Shown: piece after piece, positions 42,874-50,626 of the stretch
Layout of the letters: each line of letters begins with the position of its first letter
How positions within the stretch are numbered: the first letter of the stretch is position 1
NCBI GenBank assembly: GCA_023459275.1
Contig: JAEWVC010000074.1
Coordinates: forward strand, 1 to 64,000
DNA length: 64,000 nt
Origin: Bacillota bacterium
GTDB taxonomy: Bacteria > Bacillota > Clostridia > Christensenellales > Aristaeellaceae
Reading direction: 5' to 3'
Notes under the pieces: generated by a model
Databases searched by the model: none
What the model was told of the DNA's origin: nothing
What the model saw: the letters and a program-made list of their open reading frames with translations, nothing else
Program-made: the position numbers and the translations under genes

Positions 42874-43668
42874 TCATATGTTGCGGACAGCCGCCGGCAA
42901 AGGGATGCTGTCCAGGGGGTGAAGGCCCAGGCTGTTCAGCCAGGCCGCGATCTCTTTCTCCACCTCTTTGAGCGAAAACAGCTCCGGCTGATGGGCGTCG
43001 TAGCCGATGACCACCTTGTTGCCCATGGCGGCGGCAACTTCCCAAAATTCCCGGCAGGGAAAGCCGTTGGCTGCATCCTTGAGCACGTGGCCGTTGAGGT
43101 TGTATTCCAGGGGCATGCCGCGTTCCAGGGCGCAGGCGCATATGGTTTTGGCAACGGCCTGGCTTTCCGCGTCCCAGGCATCCCGCCTCCGCATGTAGAT
43201 GTCCGGGTGGGCCAGGTAGGCGTACAGCCCGGTTTGCATCCCCGCCACGCACATGTCCGCGTAGCGGTTCATGAAGGCATTGTCCCGGCAGGCGTAGCCC
43301 ACGTAAGGGGAATCCTCCTCGCTGCCGATGTAATGGGCCCCGAAGATCAGATAATCAAGGCCGTAAGCTTCCACGGCGTCCCGCAGCCAGTCCATATATT
43401 TGGGAAAATACTCGCATTCCAGGCCCAGGAGCACGGTTATCCGGCCCTTATACTGTGCCCGCAGACCCTTGACGCTTTCCACGTACCCGGGCAGGTCGTC
43501 CATGTCCATACGGATGGGGGAGACGTATCCGGTTTGATAGGGCCAGGGGGTGTGGTCCGCGAAACCAAGGATGTCAAAACCCGCTTGAACCGCGGCCTGC
43601 ACGTATGCCTCATCGGTGCCCGAGGCGTGGCGGCATCTGGTGGTGTGGGTGTGATAATTGGCTTTCAT
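42874..43668 (-). CDS. PHP-domain phosphatase, HisJ-type histidinol phosphatase
   Basis: 264 residues from the ATG at 43668 (AAGGAG 7 bases upstream). An open frame continues upstream only through the hairpin region and is not coding. Metal ligands of the PHP fold are all visible: NYHTHTTRCRHA, FADHTPW, GLECEY, FGAHYIGS, YLAHPDIY and GYDAHQPE. The enzyme group removes phosphate from histidinol phosphate; no other his genes are nearby, so the physiological substrate is not certain. Confidence 0.9.
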   Translation of the reverse strand: MKANYHTHTTRCRHASGTDEAYVQAAVQAGFDILGFADHTPWPYQTGYVSPIRMDMDDLPGYVESVKGLRAQYKGRITVLLGLECEYFPKYMDWLRDAVEAYGLDYLIFGAHYIGSEEDSPYVGYACRDNAFMNRYADMCVAGMQTGLYAYLAHPDIYMRRRDAWDAESQAVAKTICACALERGMPLEYNLNGHVLKDAANGFPCREFWEVAAAMGNKVVIGYDAHQPELFSLKEVEKEIAAWLNSLGLHPLDSIPLPAAVRNI

Positions 43669-43693
43669 CAAGGCGCTCCTTTTCATAAGCAAT

Positions 43694-43901
43694 CCCTCCG
43701 GCATAAACACCGGAGGGAACTGCGTATCGACAAAGTGGCATGCCGCCACTTTGTCGAGCTTTTCCCTCGCCACACTGCAGAAACCTGCGGTTTCTGCGGC
43801 CGTTTGCTCGGGCAAGGTAAGAATTTCTTCGAAATTCTCCGAAAATCACCGCACATGTCGCTGATTTTCGATTTCCAATTGGAGGGCTGCTGCCCTCCAA
43901 T
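43694..43901 (-). repeat. Chain of six consecutive hairpins
   Basis: Six inverted repeats lie almost end to end. They are CCCTCCGG/CCGGAGGG (43694-43717); CGACAAAGTGGC/GCCACTTTGTCG, a perfect 12-bp stem (43728-43756); GCAGAAACC/GGTTTCTGC (43777-43797); GAATTTC/GAAATTC (43821-43837); CGAAAATCA/TGATTTTCG (43840-43870); and ATTGGAGGGC/GCCCTCCAAT (43878-43901). The region separates the GntR and PHP genes, is more AT-rich than its surroundings and contains no credible coding frame. It may be a non-autonomous repeat element or a structured RNA. Confidence 0.75.
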
Positions 43902-43939
43902 ACCTCCCAAGGGTTGGATAGCAAATATGCGCTTCCCGC

Positions 43940-44614
43940 TCATTTCTTTTTGGCCAGGGCCGCCAGGCAGTTCGCCTTGCTCTTGTCGATATGCTTTTGC
44001 ATGACGGTTTTCAGGCGGTCAAGGTCGCGCTTTTGCAGACAGTCCACAATGGCGTAATGTTCCTGCTGCGCCTCGTGGCGGCGGTTTTCCTGGGCGATGC
44101 TCATGGCGGAGAACCTGGTGATATACTCGTCCTGGCTCTCGATCACCCGCAGGATCCTGGCCTGGCCCGAGAGGCGGATCACCTGGGTATGGAAGGCACG
44201 GGCCAGGGGGGACAGCTTTTCAATGCTGTCTTCCTTCAGTGCCTCGTCCATCTGCCGAAGCTTTTCGGTAAGCGACCGGATGTCTTCTTCCGTCACGTTT
44301 TTGATGATGGCCGGAAGGGTGAGCATCTCCAGCGCGTTGCGGATGGTATAAATTTCCTCTACGTCCGCGATGGTAAAGGCGCGCACCACCACGCCCCGGC
44401 GCATTACGTACTCCACCAGCCCGTCCCGCTCCAGTTTGCGCAGCGCTTCCCTAAGCGGGGTGCGGCTGATATGCAGCCGCTCGGCGTATTCCGTTTCCAC
44501 AATGCGCTCCCCGGCCGGGATCTCTCCGGTGATAATGGCATGCTTCAACACCTCGTAGGCGATCTCCCGGATCGGCCTGCTTTCAAGCATCGGCTGGAAA
44601 CGAAGGAAACTCAT
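43940..44614 (-). CDS. GntR-family transcriptional regulator, FCD (FadR) subfamily
   Basis: 224 residues from the ATG at 44614 with AAGGGG about 10 bases upstream; 22 further codons upstream are probably untranslated. A winged helix-turn-helix (LHISRTPLREALRKLERDGLV) is followed by an all-helical FCD ligand domain with metal-site residues such as the Asp in IYTIRNALE and the His in FHTQVI and EHYAIVDCL. It probably responds to a small carboxylic acid. Its targets are unknown; no enzyme of sugar-acid catabolism is adjacent. Confidence 0.92.
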   Translation of the reverse strand: MSFLRFQPMLESRPIREIAYEVLKHAIITGEIPAGERIVETEYAERLHISRTPLREALRKLERDGLVEYVMRRGVVVRAFTIADVEEIYTIRNALEMLTLPAIIKNVTEEDIRSLTEKLRQMDEALKEDSIEKLSPLARAFHTQVIRLSGQARILRVIESQDEYITRFSAMSIAQENRRHEAQQEHYAIVDCLQKRDLDRLKTVMQKHIDKSKANCLAALAKKK

Positions 44615-44650
44615 ACACCCAACCCCTTTGTTCGCGGTTTGTTTTTTGGA

Positions 44651-44681
44651 TACGATACACCTTATAAAAACATTTGTCAAG
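44651..44681 (-). promoter_or_regulatory. Promoter of the GntR regulator
   Basis: On the minus strand, TTGACA is followed after 17 bases by TATCGT, with an overlapping TATAAG closer in. The -10 region lies in GGTGTATCGTATCC, an imperfect dyad that could be the autoregulatory operator of the GntR protein. Confidence 0.55.
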
Positions 44682-44691
44682 CGAGGGGGTA

Positions 44692-44770
44692 TCGCGAAAA
44701 GCGAAGCGCGGCGGTGCCGCTCTCGCAGGTGAAAAGTACAAGTCCTTGAAAGCGGGGTATCGCTTTCACG
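44692..44770. repeat. Short repeat region with two GGGTATCGC copies and hairpins
   Basis: GGGTATCGC occurs twice about 65 bases apart. The second copy forms a hairpin GAAAGCG-GGGTAT-CGCTTTC directly after the phosphoesterase gene on its sense strand. The first is flanked by a CGCG/CGCG pair. It may serve as the terminator of the phosphoesterase gene. Confidence 0.4.
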
Positions 44771-44774
44771 GAAA

Positions 44775-45845
44775 TTATTGCGGCTTTCCCGTAAGGGTAA
44801 CCAGGGTGATGGTGGGAGGGTTGAACAGCCGGCCCGGCTCCAAGGGATAAAAGCCGGAGGAACCCAGGCCGGGGCTTACGTACTGCGCGATGGTGGATAC
44901 GCGGGCGAAGCCCGTAATCAGGCTGTCCTCCGGGAAAAGGCCATAGCCCGGCACGTACAGCGCCCCGGCGCCGGGAAGGCGGTACTGCCCGCCGCATAGA
45001 TGCCCGGCCAGCGCCAGCGTCACATCCTTGAGGGCGGGGCCCTCTCCCACATCCCACTCCCACACGCTGCGCACATATTCGTAGGTCAGGGGCGCGTGGG
45101 TAAGGGCGATGTGCAGATCCGTGCTCTTCATCTGCGCTCTTGCCGCCAATAGCCGCTGCGCGGCGTCAAGCCTGTATTCCAAGGCTTTTCGCTCCGCCTC
45201 GCCGTCGGGCGTCGCCGCGGTGTTCAGCGCGTTCAGCTTGTCAAGCTGGCTTTGGCAGGATGCGATGGTGGTTTCGGCATTGACAGTGTACAGTCCCTCC
45301 GGGGAAAACCACAGCGTGGTTTTGCCCACGGCAAGGGGATAGGGGGCGTCCAGGTACACGGCTCCCGCCGCCTGGGCCGCGGTGATATAGGAGGCCAATA
45401 CATTCAGCGTGTCATGGGCGGCGGTGAAAACGGGGTCCGGATCCTCGTCCCCCGGGATGAACAGAATGGGTACATCCTGCTTCAAGAGGGACAGCAACTG
45501 GAGGAACGGCCTGTAATCCCCATCCTTGCCCACCATATCCCCGGTAATGCATACCGCCTTGTAGGAGGCGGTGCCGATGGCGGTTTGGATCATGGCCTGG
45601 CCCTCTCCAAGCAGCGCGCCGTGAAGATCGCTGATATGCAGGATGGAGAAGCCTTCCAGCTCCTGGGGCAGGCCCAGCACGGAGACTGGCTGCTTGATAA
45701 GCCGAACCTGCTTTTGCTGGCTTAAGTTGACCACCATCACCGCTCCCAGGCACACAGCCGCAAAAAACAGAAGCCAGAGCAAACAGCCGCGCATCCTGTG
45801 CCTGCGCGGCGGTGCGAAGCACAGCGTCTCTTCCCGTCTGCCCAT
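44775..45845 (-). CDS. Membrane-anchored calcineurin-like phosphoesterase with altered motifs
   Basis: 356 residues from the ATG at 45845 (AAGGAGGAGG upstream). A basic N-terminus and one transmembrane helix (GCLLWLLFFAAVCLGAVMVVN) are followed by an outward- or inward-facing phosphoesterase domain with HISDLHG and ITGDMVG. Two usual motifs are changed: the GNHE/D block reads PGDEDP and the GHTHGGQ block reads GHLCGGQ, losing one histidine. A helical insertion (about residues 205-250) lies between them. It resembles YkuE-type enzymes, but reduced or altered metal binding is likely. Confidence 0.82.
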   Translation of the reverse strand: MGRREETLCFAPPRRHRMRGCLLWLLFFAAVCLGAVMVVNLSQQKQVRLIKQPVSVLGLPQELEGFSILHISDLHGALLGEGQAMIQTAIGTASYKAVCITGDMVGKDGDYRPFLQLLSLLKQDVPILFIPGDEDPDPVFTAAHDTLNVLASYITAAQAAGAVYLDAPYPLAVGKTTLWFSPEGLYTVNAETTIASCQSQLDKLNALNTAATPDGEAERKALEYRLDAAQRLLAARAQMKSTDLHIALTHAPLTYEYVRSVWEWDVGEGPALKDVTLALAGHLCGGQYRLPGAGALYVPGYGLFPEDSLITGFARVSTIAQYVSPGLGSSGFYPLEPGRLFNPPTITLVTLTGKPQ

Positions 45846-46054
45846 GCGGCCTCCTCCTTCACGCCAGGGGAAACTGTTTTTCCTGTGCATGCTTCACCAT
45901 TATAGACTGTAAAACCAGGCTTTGCAATTGCGCAAGGGTATCAATTTGCGTCGTTATTTGATATACTGTACCTGATCGTGGGGACGGGCGCGCGAACGAA
46001 ATGCCGCGTCTGCGACAATCTTCGACGATTGTTCTTATGGAACAGGCTTCCAGC

Positions 46055-46067
46055 CTATGGTATACTG
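46055..46067 (+). promoter_or_regulatory. Extended -10 promoter of radA
   Basis: CTATGGTATACTG contains a TGG-TATACT extended -10 (TATACT at 46061-46066) and is identical to the string at the ppk promoter. A similar TTGATATACT lies about 90 bases upstream, so tandem promoters are possible. The divergent region 45846-46118 otherwise shows nothing gene-like. Confidence 0.5.
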
Positions 46068-46118
46068 ACATAGACGCCTGAGCGGACCACGCGCAGCGCG
46101 CCACCGGGAGGATTGTGT

Positions 46119-47489
46119 TTGGCCAGGGAAAAAACGCTGTTCGTATGCACCGCCTGCGGCCATGAAGCATCCAAATGGCTGGGCAAATGCCCCGGCTGCG
46201 GCGCCTGGAACACCCTGGAGGAGGCGGCAGTCCCGCCGCCCGTTTCCGGGAAGCCGCTTAAGCAAAGGCCTGGCACAGGCAGTGAACCCATGACGCTGGA
46301 CATGATCTCCGATGAGGCGCAAAACCGCGCGATGACCGGCATCGGAGAGTTTGACAGGGTGCTGGGCGGCGGCGTGGTGGAAGGTTCCGTAACGCTGGTG
46401 GGGGGCGATCCCGGCATCGGCAAGAGCACGCTGCTTTTGCAGGCAAGCGCAAATCTTGCGCTGACCGGGGCCAGGGTCCTGTATATCACCGGGGAGGAAA
46501 GCGCCAAACAATTAAAGCTCCGGGCATCAAGGCTGGGCATCAAGGCGCCGGGCCTGTATATTCTGGCGGAAAACGCCATGGACGCTGTAGAGGAGAAATT
46601 CCTCCAAATCCAGCCTGCCTACGCGGTGGCAGACTCCATACAGACCATGTACCGTCCGGAACTAAGCGGCGCGCCGGGCAGCGTGAGCCAGGTCCGGGAA
46701 AGCGCGGCTGTGTTTATGCGCCTGGCCAAAACAAGCGGCGCGGCCATCTTCCTGGTAGGCCACGTCACCAAAGAAGGCGCCATCGCCGGACCGCGCGTTC
46801 TGGAGCATATGGTGGACGTGGTGCTGTACTTTGAGGGGGACAGGCGGCAGGAGTACAGGCTGCTGCGGGCGGTTAAGAACAGGTTCGGCTCGGTGAACGA
46901 GCTTGGCGTCTTCCAGATGATGGAGGACGGCATGCGGGAAGTGGAAAACGCCAGCGAACTGCTGATCTCCCACCGGGCCAAGGGCGCCAGCGGCTCGGTG
47001 GTGTTCTGCGGCCTGGAGGGTTCCAGGCCCATGCTGGTGGATATCCAGGCGCTGGCCGCCCAGACCTATTACGGCATGCCCAGGCGCACCGTGAACGGCA
47101 TGGATCAGGGGCGCATCGCGCTTTTGCTGGCGGTGCTGGAAAAGCGGGCCGGGCAGAAGCTGTTCAACCAGGATGTGTACATCAACGTCGCGGGGGGCAT
47201 GGAGCTTACCGAGCCCGCCGCGGACCTGGCGGTATGCGCGGCGGTGGCCTCCTCCCTTTCCAACCAGGCGCTGCCGCAGGATCTGGCGGTGATGGGGGAA
47301 GTGGGCCTGGCAGGAGAGGTGCGGGCGATCCCCCAGGCGGAGCGCAGGCTGCTGGAATGCAGGCGGCTGGGATTTTTAAATGTGGTGCTTCCCAGGGAAA
47401 ACGCAAAGCGTATCCGCATCCCGGAAGGGATGAAGACATACGGCGTGGATACCCTTGCCCAGGCGCTGGCGGTTATTTTGCCGCAATGA
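46119..47489 (+). CDS. radA: DNA repair protein RadA
   Basis: 456 residues. The start is the TTG at 46119, which has GGGAGG 7 bases upstream and gives the expected beginning MAREKTLFVC; another TTG two codons earlier is too close to the site. The four-cysteine zinc finger CTACG...CPGCG is followed by the RecA-like ATPase with Walker A GGDPGIGKST, then the RadA-specific KNRFGSVNELG motif, then a Lon-protease-like C-domain (DVYINVAGGMELTEPAADLAV in parts). It drives branch migration in recombination. Confidence 0.97.
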   Translation: MAREKTLFVCTACGHEASKWLGKCPGCGAWNTLEEAAVPPPVSGKPLKQRPGTGSEPMTLDMISDEAQNRAMTGIGEFDRVLGGGVVEGSVTLVGGDPGIGKSTLLLQASANLALTGARVLYITGEESAKQLKLRASRLGIKAPGLYILAENAMDAVEEKFLQIQPAYAVADSIQTMYRPELSGAPGSVSQVRESAAVFMRLAKTSGAAIFLVGHVTKEGAIAGPRVLEHMVDVVLYFEGDRRQEYRLLRAVKNRFGSVNELGVFQMMEDGMREVENASELLISHRAKGASGSVVFCGLEGSRPMLVDIQALAAQTYYGMPRRTVNGMDQGRIALLLAVLEKRAGQKLFNQDVYINVAGGMELTEPAADLAVCAAVASSLSNQALPQDLAVMGEVGLAGEVRAIPQAERRLLECRRLGFLNVVLPRENAKRIRIPEGMKTYGVDTLAQALAVILPQ

Positions 47490-47574
47490 CAGGTATAATC
47501 CTGCAAGGTTCGGACAAGCTTGTATGGAAGGGGTCCCCCCTTCCATTGAAAACCGGAAAGAGTGATGGCATGTT

Positions 47575-48708
47575 ATGAAATCCAAGATGGTGCAAAAGAT
47601 ACTTCGGGGGCTGGTGACACTGCTGGGCGCCGGCATCGGCATCGGGCTTTGCATGCTGGGGCTTCGGATCAGCGCGATGAACAATCCCGCCCGGATCGTT
47701 CCCATGGAAACACTCCTTATGATCTACACCGCCAGTTCCGTTGCCGGCGGACTGTTCTTTTTCATCCTGTCTCCCCTGATCATTCGGAAGTTTACGGAAA
47801 TGGGCAATGCTGTGGAAAGACAGCTTGACAGCATGCCCATGCACCAGGTCATGGCCAGCACCGTGGGGCTGATCACCGGGCTTGTCATCGCCGTGCTGGT
47901 AACGCAGATCCTGCAGTTCGTGGGCGCTTCCATGGCTACCACCGCCTTCAGCGCCATCGTCTATGTGGTATTGGGCTACATGGGGCTGAACATCGGGCGC
48001 AAGCGGGGCAAGGAAATGCATCTTCCGCTGGTAGACGCGCCTGTCCCGGCCAAGGAAAAGCGCTTTGGCTTCAGCCGTGGCGCCGCCCATGCGGGCACGT
48101 CCAAGATCCTGGATACATCGGTGATCATTGACGGGCGGGTTTTCGATATCTGCAAGACGGGCTTCCTGGAGGGGGAACTGGTCATCCCGCAGTTCGTGCT
48201 GGCGGAACTCCGGCACATCGCCGATTCCAGCGACGCGCTCCGCCGCAACCGGGGCCGCCGCGGGCTGGATGTGCTGAACCGCATTCAAAACGAGCTCAAG
48301 ATCGCCGTGCGCATTGAGGAGACGGACTATGACGACGTCGCCGAGGTGGATGTGAAGCTTCTGCGCCTGGCCCGGCAGCTGAACGGCATCGTGGTCACCA
48401 ACGACTACAACCTCAACAAGGTGGCCGGCGTCACCGGGGTCAGGGTGCTCAATATCAACGAGTTGGCCAACGCGGTGAAGCCCGTGGTGCTCCCCGGCGA
48501 GGAAATGACCGTTCAGATCGTAAGGGAGGGCAAGGAGCCCGGCCAGGGCGTAGGGTACCTGGACGACGGCACCATGATCGTGGTGGACAATGCCCGCCGC
48601 CACGTGGGCGAGACCATCGATGTGGTGGTGACCACCGTGTTGCAGACCAGTGCCGGACGGATGATCTTCACGCGCATCAAGGCCTACGATAACAGCAAGG
48701 CCGGTTAA
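47575..48708 (+). CDS. PIN/TRAM-domain membrane protein, YacL-like
   Basis: 377 residues. Four hydrophobic segments at the N-terminus (through about residue 135, ending YVVLGYMGLNIG) are followed by a PIN nuclease domain with its acidic site (ILDTSVIIDGRVFDI, LAELRHIAD, VDVKLLRLARQL, TNDYNLNKVA). A C-terminal TRAM RNA-binding domain follows (VREGKEPGQGVGYLDDGTMIVVD in parts). The radA-yacL order is conserved in Bacillota, where disA often lies between; disA is absent here. It is probably a membrane-bound RNase. Confidence 0.93.
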   Translation: MKSKMVQKILRGLVTLLGAGIGIGLCMLGLRISAMNNPARIVPMETLLMIYTASSVAGGLFFFILSPLIIRKFTEMGNAVERQLDSMPMHQVMASTVGLITGLVIAVLVTQILQFVGASMATTAFSAIVYVVLGYMGLNIGRKRGKEMHLPLVDAPVPAKEKRFGFSRGAAHAGTSKILDTSVIIDGRVFDICKTGFLEGELVIPQFVLAELRHIADSSDALRRNRGRRGLDVLNRIQNELKIAVRIEETDYDDVAEVDVKLLRLARQLNGIVVTNDYNLNKVAGVTGVRVLNINELANAVKPVVLPGEEMTVQIVREGKEPGQGVGYLDDGTMIVVDNARRHVGETIDVVVTTVLQTSAGRMIFTRIKAYDNSKAG

Positions 48709-48720
48709 GCGCGCGTATAA

Positions 48721-48784
48721 GCGGGAAGGGGCCCCTTTTGAAAAAGGGGCCCCTTCCCGTACCCATCTCCCCGAAAACTTCATT
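48721..48784 (+). repeat. Dispersed palindromic element, copy 4 (terminator-like)
   Basis: CGGGAAGGGGCCCCTTTT (48722-48739) pairs with AAAAGGGGCCCCTTCCCG (48742-48759) with a 2-base loop. The conserved flank TACCCATCTCCCCGAAAACTTC follows and runs into the stop codon (TGA, read on the minus strand) of the serine hydrolase gene. It separates convergent genes. Confidence 0.88.
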
Positions 48785-50051
48785 TTTGGGATAACCAGCC
48801 CAATTCCATCATGTGCTCCCGGATGGGTCCGTGGAGCTTTTCGTCTTTTTGGTGGATGTACTGATAGCTGGAAAGCACCTTCCTGCCGTCCGGCCAGGTA
48901 ACTTCGCCGGAGCCGTCCGGCATAAGGCCGTAACCGTTAAGGTCCCCTGCCTCGCCGGGCCGGATCACCGACACCCGATTGTGGCAGCGGTTGCCCAGAA
49001 ACAGGTCAAACACCCCGCCCTCCGGGTCGATGGCGATATGGTTGCCCGTAAAACCGCTCAAGCCAAAGGCGTTTCCGCCCATCCACTGCGGCACCTCCGA
49101 AAAGCGCTGCCTTGGGCTTTTCACAAAGCAAAGATAGCCCAGAAACTGCCTGTAGCTTCCATCCGCATGGAGATATCCCGTGCGGTTTACGCCAATCTCC
49201 AGCAAGGCCTCCCGGGGGATCAATTTGTCCGCAAGCAGCGCCTGGCAAAAGCGCGCCATGTCGTGAAGGGTGCTGAAAAGCCCCGCGTGGCCGCACAGGT
49301 CCCGGCCCCGGTCCGACAGGATCCGTGCCTTGGGGTCATGGGGCACGCCCAGGGGGGCATCCGTGCGCAGCATGTATTCCCCCTCCAGGATGCGGTGCTC
49401 AAAATTGTACAGGGCGCAGTCTGCCACCCGGTCCGGGGGAATCTGTGCAAAGGTTTCCGTCATCCCGGCGGGAAGCAAAACATTCTGCCGCAGGTATTCA
49501 TAAAACGGCAGGCCGGAGGCCGCCTCCACCGCGTACTTGAGCACCAGGGCGTTCATGTCGGAGTAAAGCCGCTGGGGCTCCAAGGGGCTTCTTTCGGTCA
49601 GGAATACCTGCTGGAGGGCGGATTCCCGGTCCGTTTGCGCGTCCACCCTTTGGGGCGTTTTCAGCACGGCCTCATAGCAGAGGATATCCCGAAGGCTTGT
49701 ATGCCTAAGCTTCACAAAACGCGGATCAACATCCCCCAGGGTGGCGGAAAGCGGCAGCCGCCCGCGGGAAAGAAGCTGCATGATGCTCACAAGGGTGAAC
49801 AGCTTCGTCAGCGACGCCAGGTCGTACAGCGTATTTTCGGCAATGGGACGGATATGGGGGACGAACGCGCCGTTCTCCAGGGCCACCTCCTGGATATTGC
49901 CCACGGCGGCCGTCCGGAAATGATCCTTTGTGCCGTAGGCCACTGCCACGCCTGTGAGCATGCGCATGCGCATGACAAGCTCTGTCATGGAATCCGTCAA
50001 TGGCTGGTAAATGGCAGGCGCCTCCTTTGCAGTGATGGAAAAACTACACAT
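48780..50051 (-). CDS. Serine hydrolase of the beta-lactamase/DD-peptidase family
   Basis: 423 residues if the ATG at 50051 is used. The active-site motif SxxK is seen as DLASLTKLF, the second motif YxN-like as YSDMN, and the third region near the C-terminus as GHAG/GLSGFTG. There is no signal peptide, so it may be cytosolic or non-classically exported; such proteins are esterases or peptidases more often than true beta-lactamases. Its 5' end overlaps the upstream flavin-protein gene by 8 bases. A strong ribosome-binding site (AAAGGAGG) lies inside this frame, 8 bases before an ATT codon, so the real start is uncertain. Confidence 0.9.
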   Translation of the reverse strand: MCSFSITAKEAPAIYQPLTDSMTELVMRMRMLTGVAVAYGTKDHFRTAAVGNIQEVALENGAFVPHIRPIAENTLYDLASLTKLFTLVSIMQLLSRGRLPLSATLGDVDPRFVKLRHTSLRDILCYEAVLKTPQRVDAQTDRESALQQVFLTERSPLEPQRLYSDMNALVLKYAVEAASGLPFYEYLRQNVLLPAGMTETFAQIPPDRVADCALYNFEHRILEGEYMLRTDAPLGVPHDPKARILSDRGRDLCGHAGLFSTLHDMARFCQALLADKLIPREALLEIGVNRTGYLHADGSYRQFLGYLCFVKSPRQRFSEVPQWMGGNAFGLSGFTGNHIAIDPEGGVFDLFLGNRCHNRVSVIRPGEAGDLNGYGLMPDGSGEVTWPDGRKVLSSYQYIHQKDEKLHGPIREHMMELGWLSQK

Positions 50052-50508
50052 CCCTGTTGCGCTTGCCCTCCGCCTTTTCGATGCATATTTTCACCATGGC
50101 CACCGCTTGGAGCGATCTGTCCACAACCTCTGCAAGGCGGTACGCGCCCTTGGGGGCCAGGGCCATGGAAAAGGCGGTCAATGCGGCGCGCTTCTCCCCG
50201 GGATCGGAAATCACCTGGGCAGTCCCGGTGACCAGGGCGCTGTCGTAGTGGGTGGTGAAGCGCTCTTCCACGATCACGGGATTTTTGTACACCGAAAAGC
50301 TCACCCGGGGATTCGCCAGCAGGCAGTCCATTTTTTTCCCCTTTACTGCGCAGTGGAAATACAGGGCGTTGGCGGCCTCATCATACAGATAATTGACGGG
50401 CACGCCGTAGGGCAGCCCTTCCGGGGTGACAAGGCTCAGGGTGCCAAGGCTGCAGTCCTTCAGGATCTGGCGGGTCTCGGTTTCCGGGATCATTCGTTCA
50501 GGCTTCAT
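50044..50508 (-). CDS. Pyridoxamine 5'-phosphate oxidase-family (NimA-like) flavoprotein
   Basis: 154 residues from the ATG at 50508 (GGAGG 7 bases upstream). The split-barrel core is seen as CSLGTLSLVTPEGLPYGVPVNYLYD and LYFHCAVKGKKMDCL (in parts), followed by VSFSVYKNPVIVEERFTTHY-SALVTGTAQ. It is the flavin-binding family that includes nitroimidazole reductases; a specific substrate cannot be read. It overlaps the serine hydrolase gene. Confidence 0.88.
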   Translation of the reverse strand: MKPERMIPETETRQILKDCSLGTLSLVTPEGLPYGVPVNYLYDEAANALYFHCAVKGKKMDCLLANPRVSFSVYKNPVIVEERFTTHYDSALVTGTAQVISDPGEKRAALTAFSMALAPKGAYRLAEVVDRSLQAVAMVKICIEKAEGKRNRDV

Positions 50509-50626
50509 GCAAGCGCCTCCTTTGAATGGTAAAAAGAGCATTGCCTATACTCTACAACAAAAAGCGGAGCCGCGCCAGTGTGCGCGGCCCCCTTTTGGCC
50601 CATTTTTACAACGTCTTGCGGTCTCC

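Noticed and set aside
43694..43901. CRISPR array
   Set aside because: The six inverted repeats differ in sequence and length; no direct repeat with regular spacers exists and no cas gene is nearby.
48780..50051. True beta-lactamase conferring drug resistance
   Set aside because: There is no signal peptide, and the family is mainly esterases/peptidases; resistance cannot be claimed from the SxxK motif alone.
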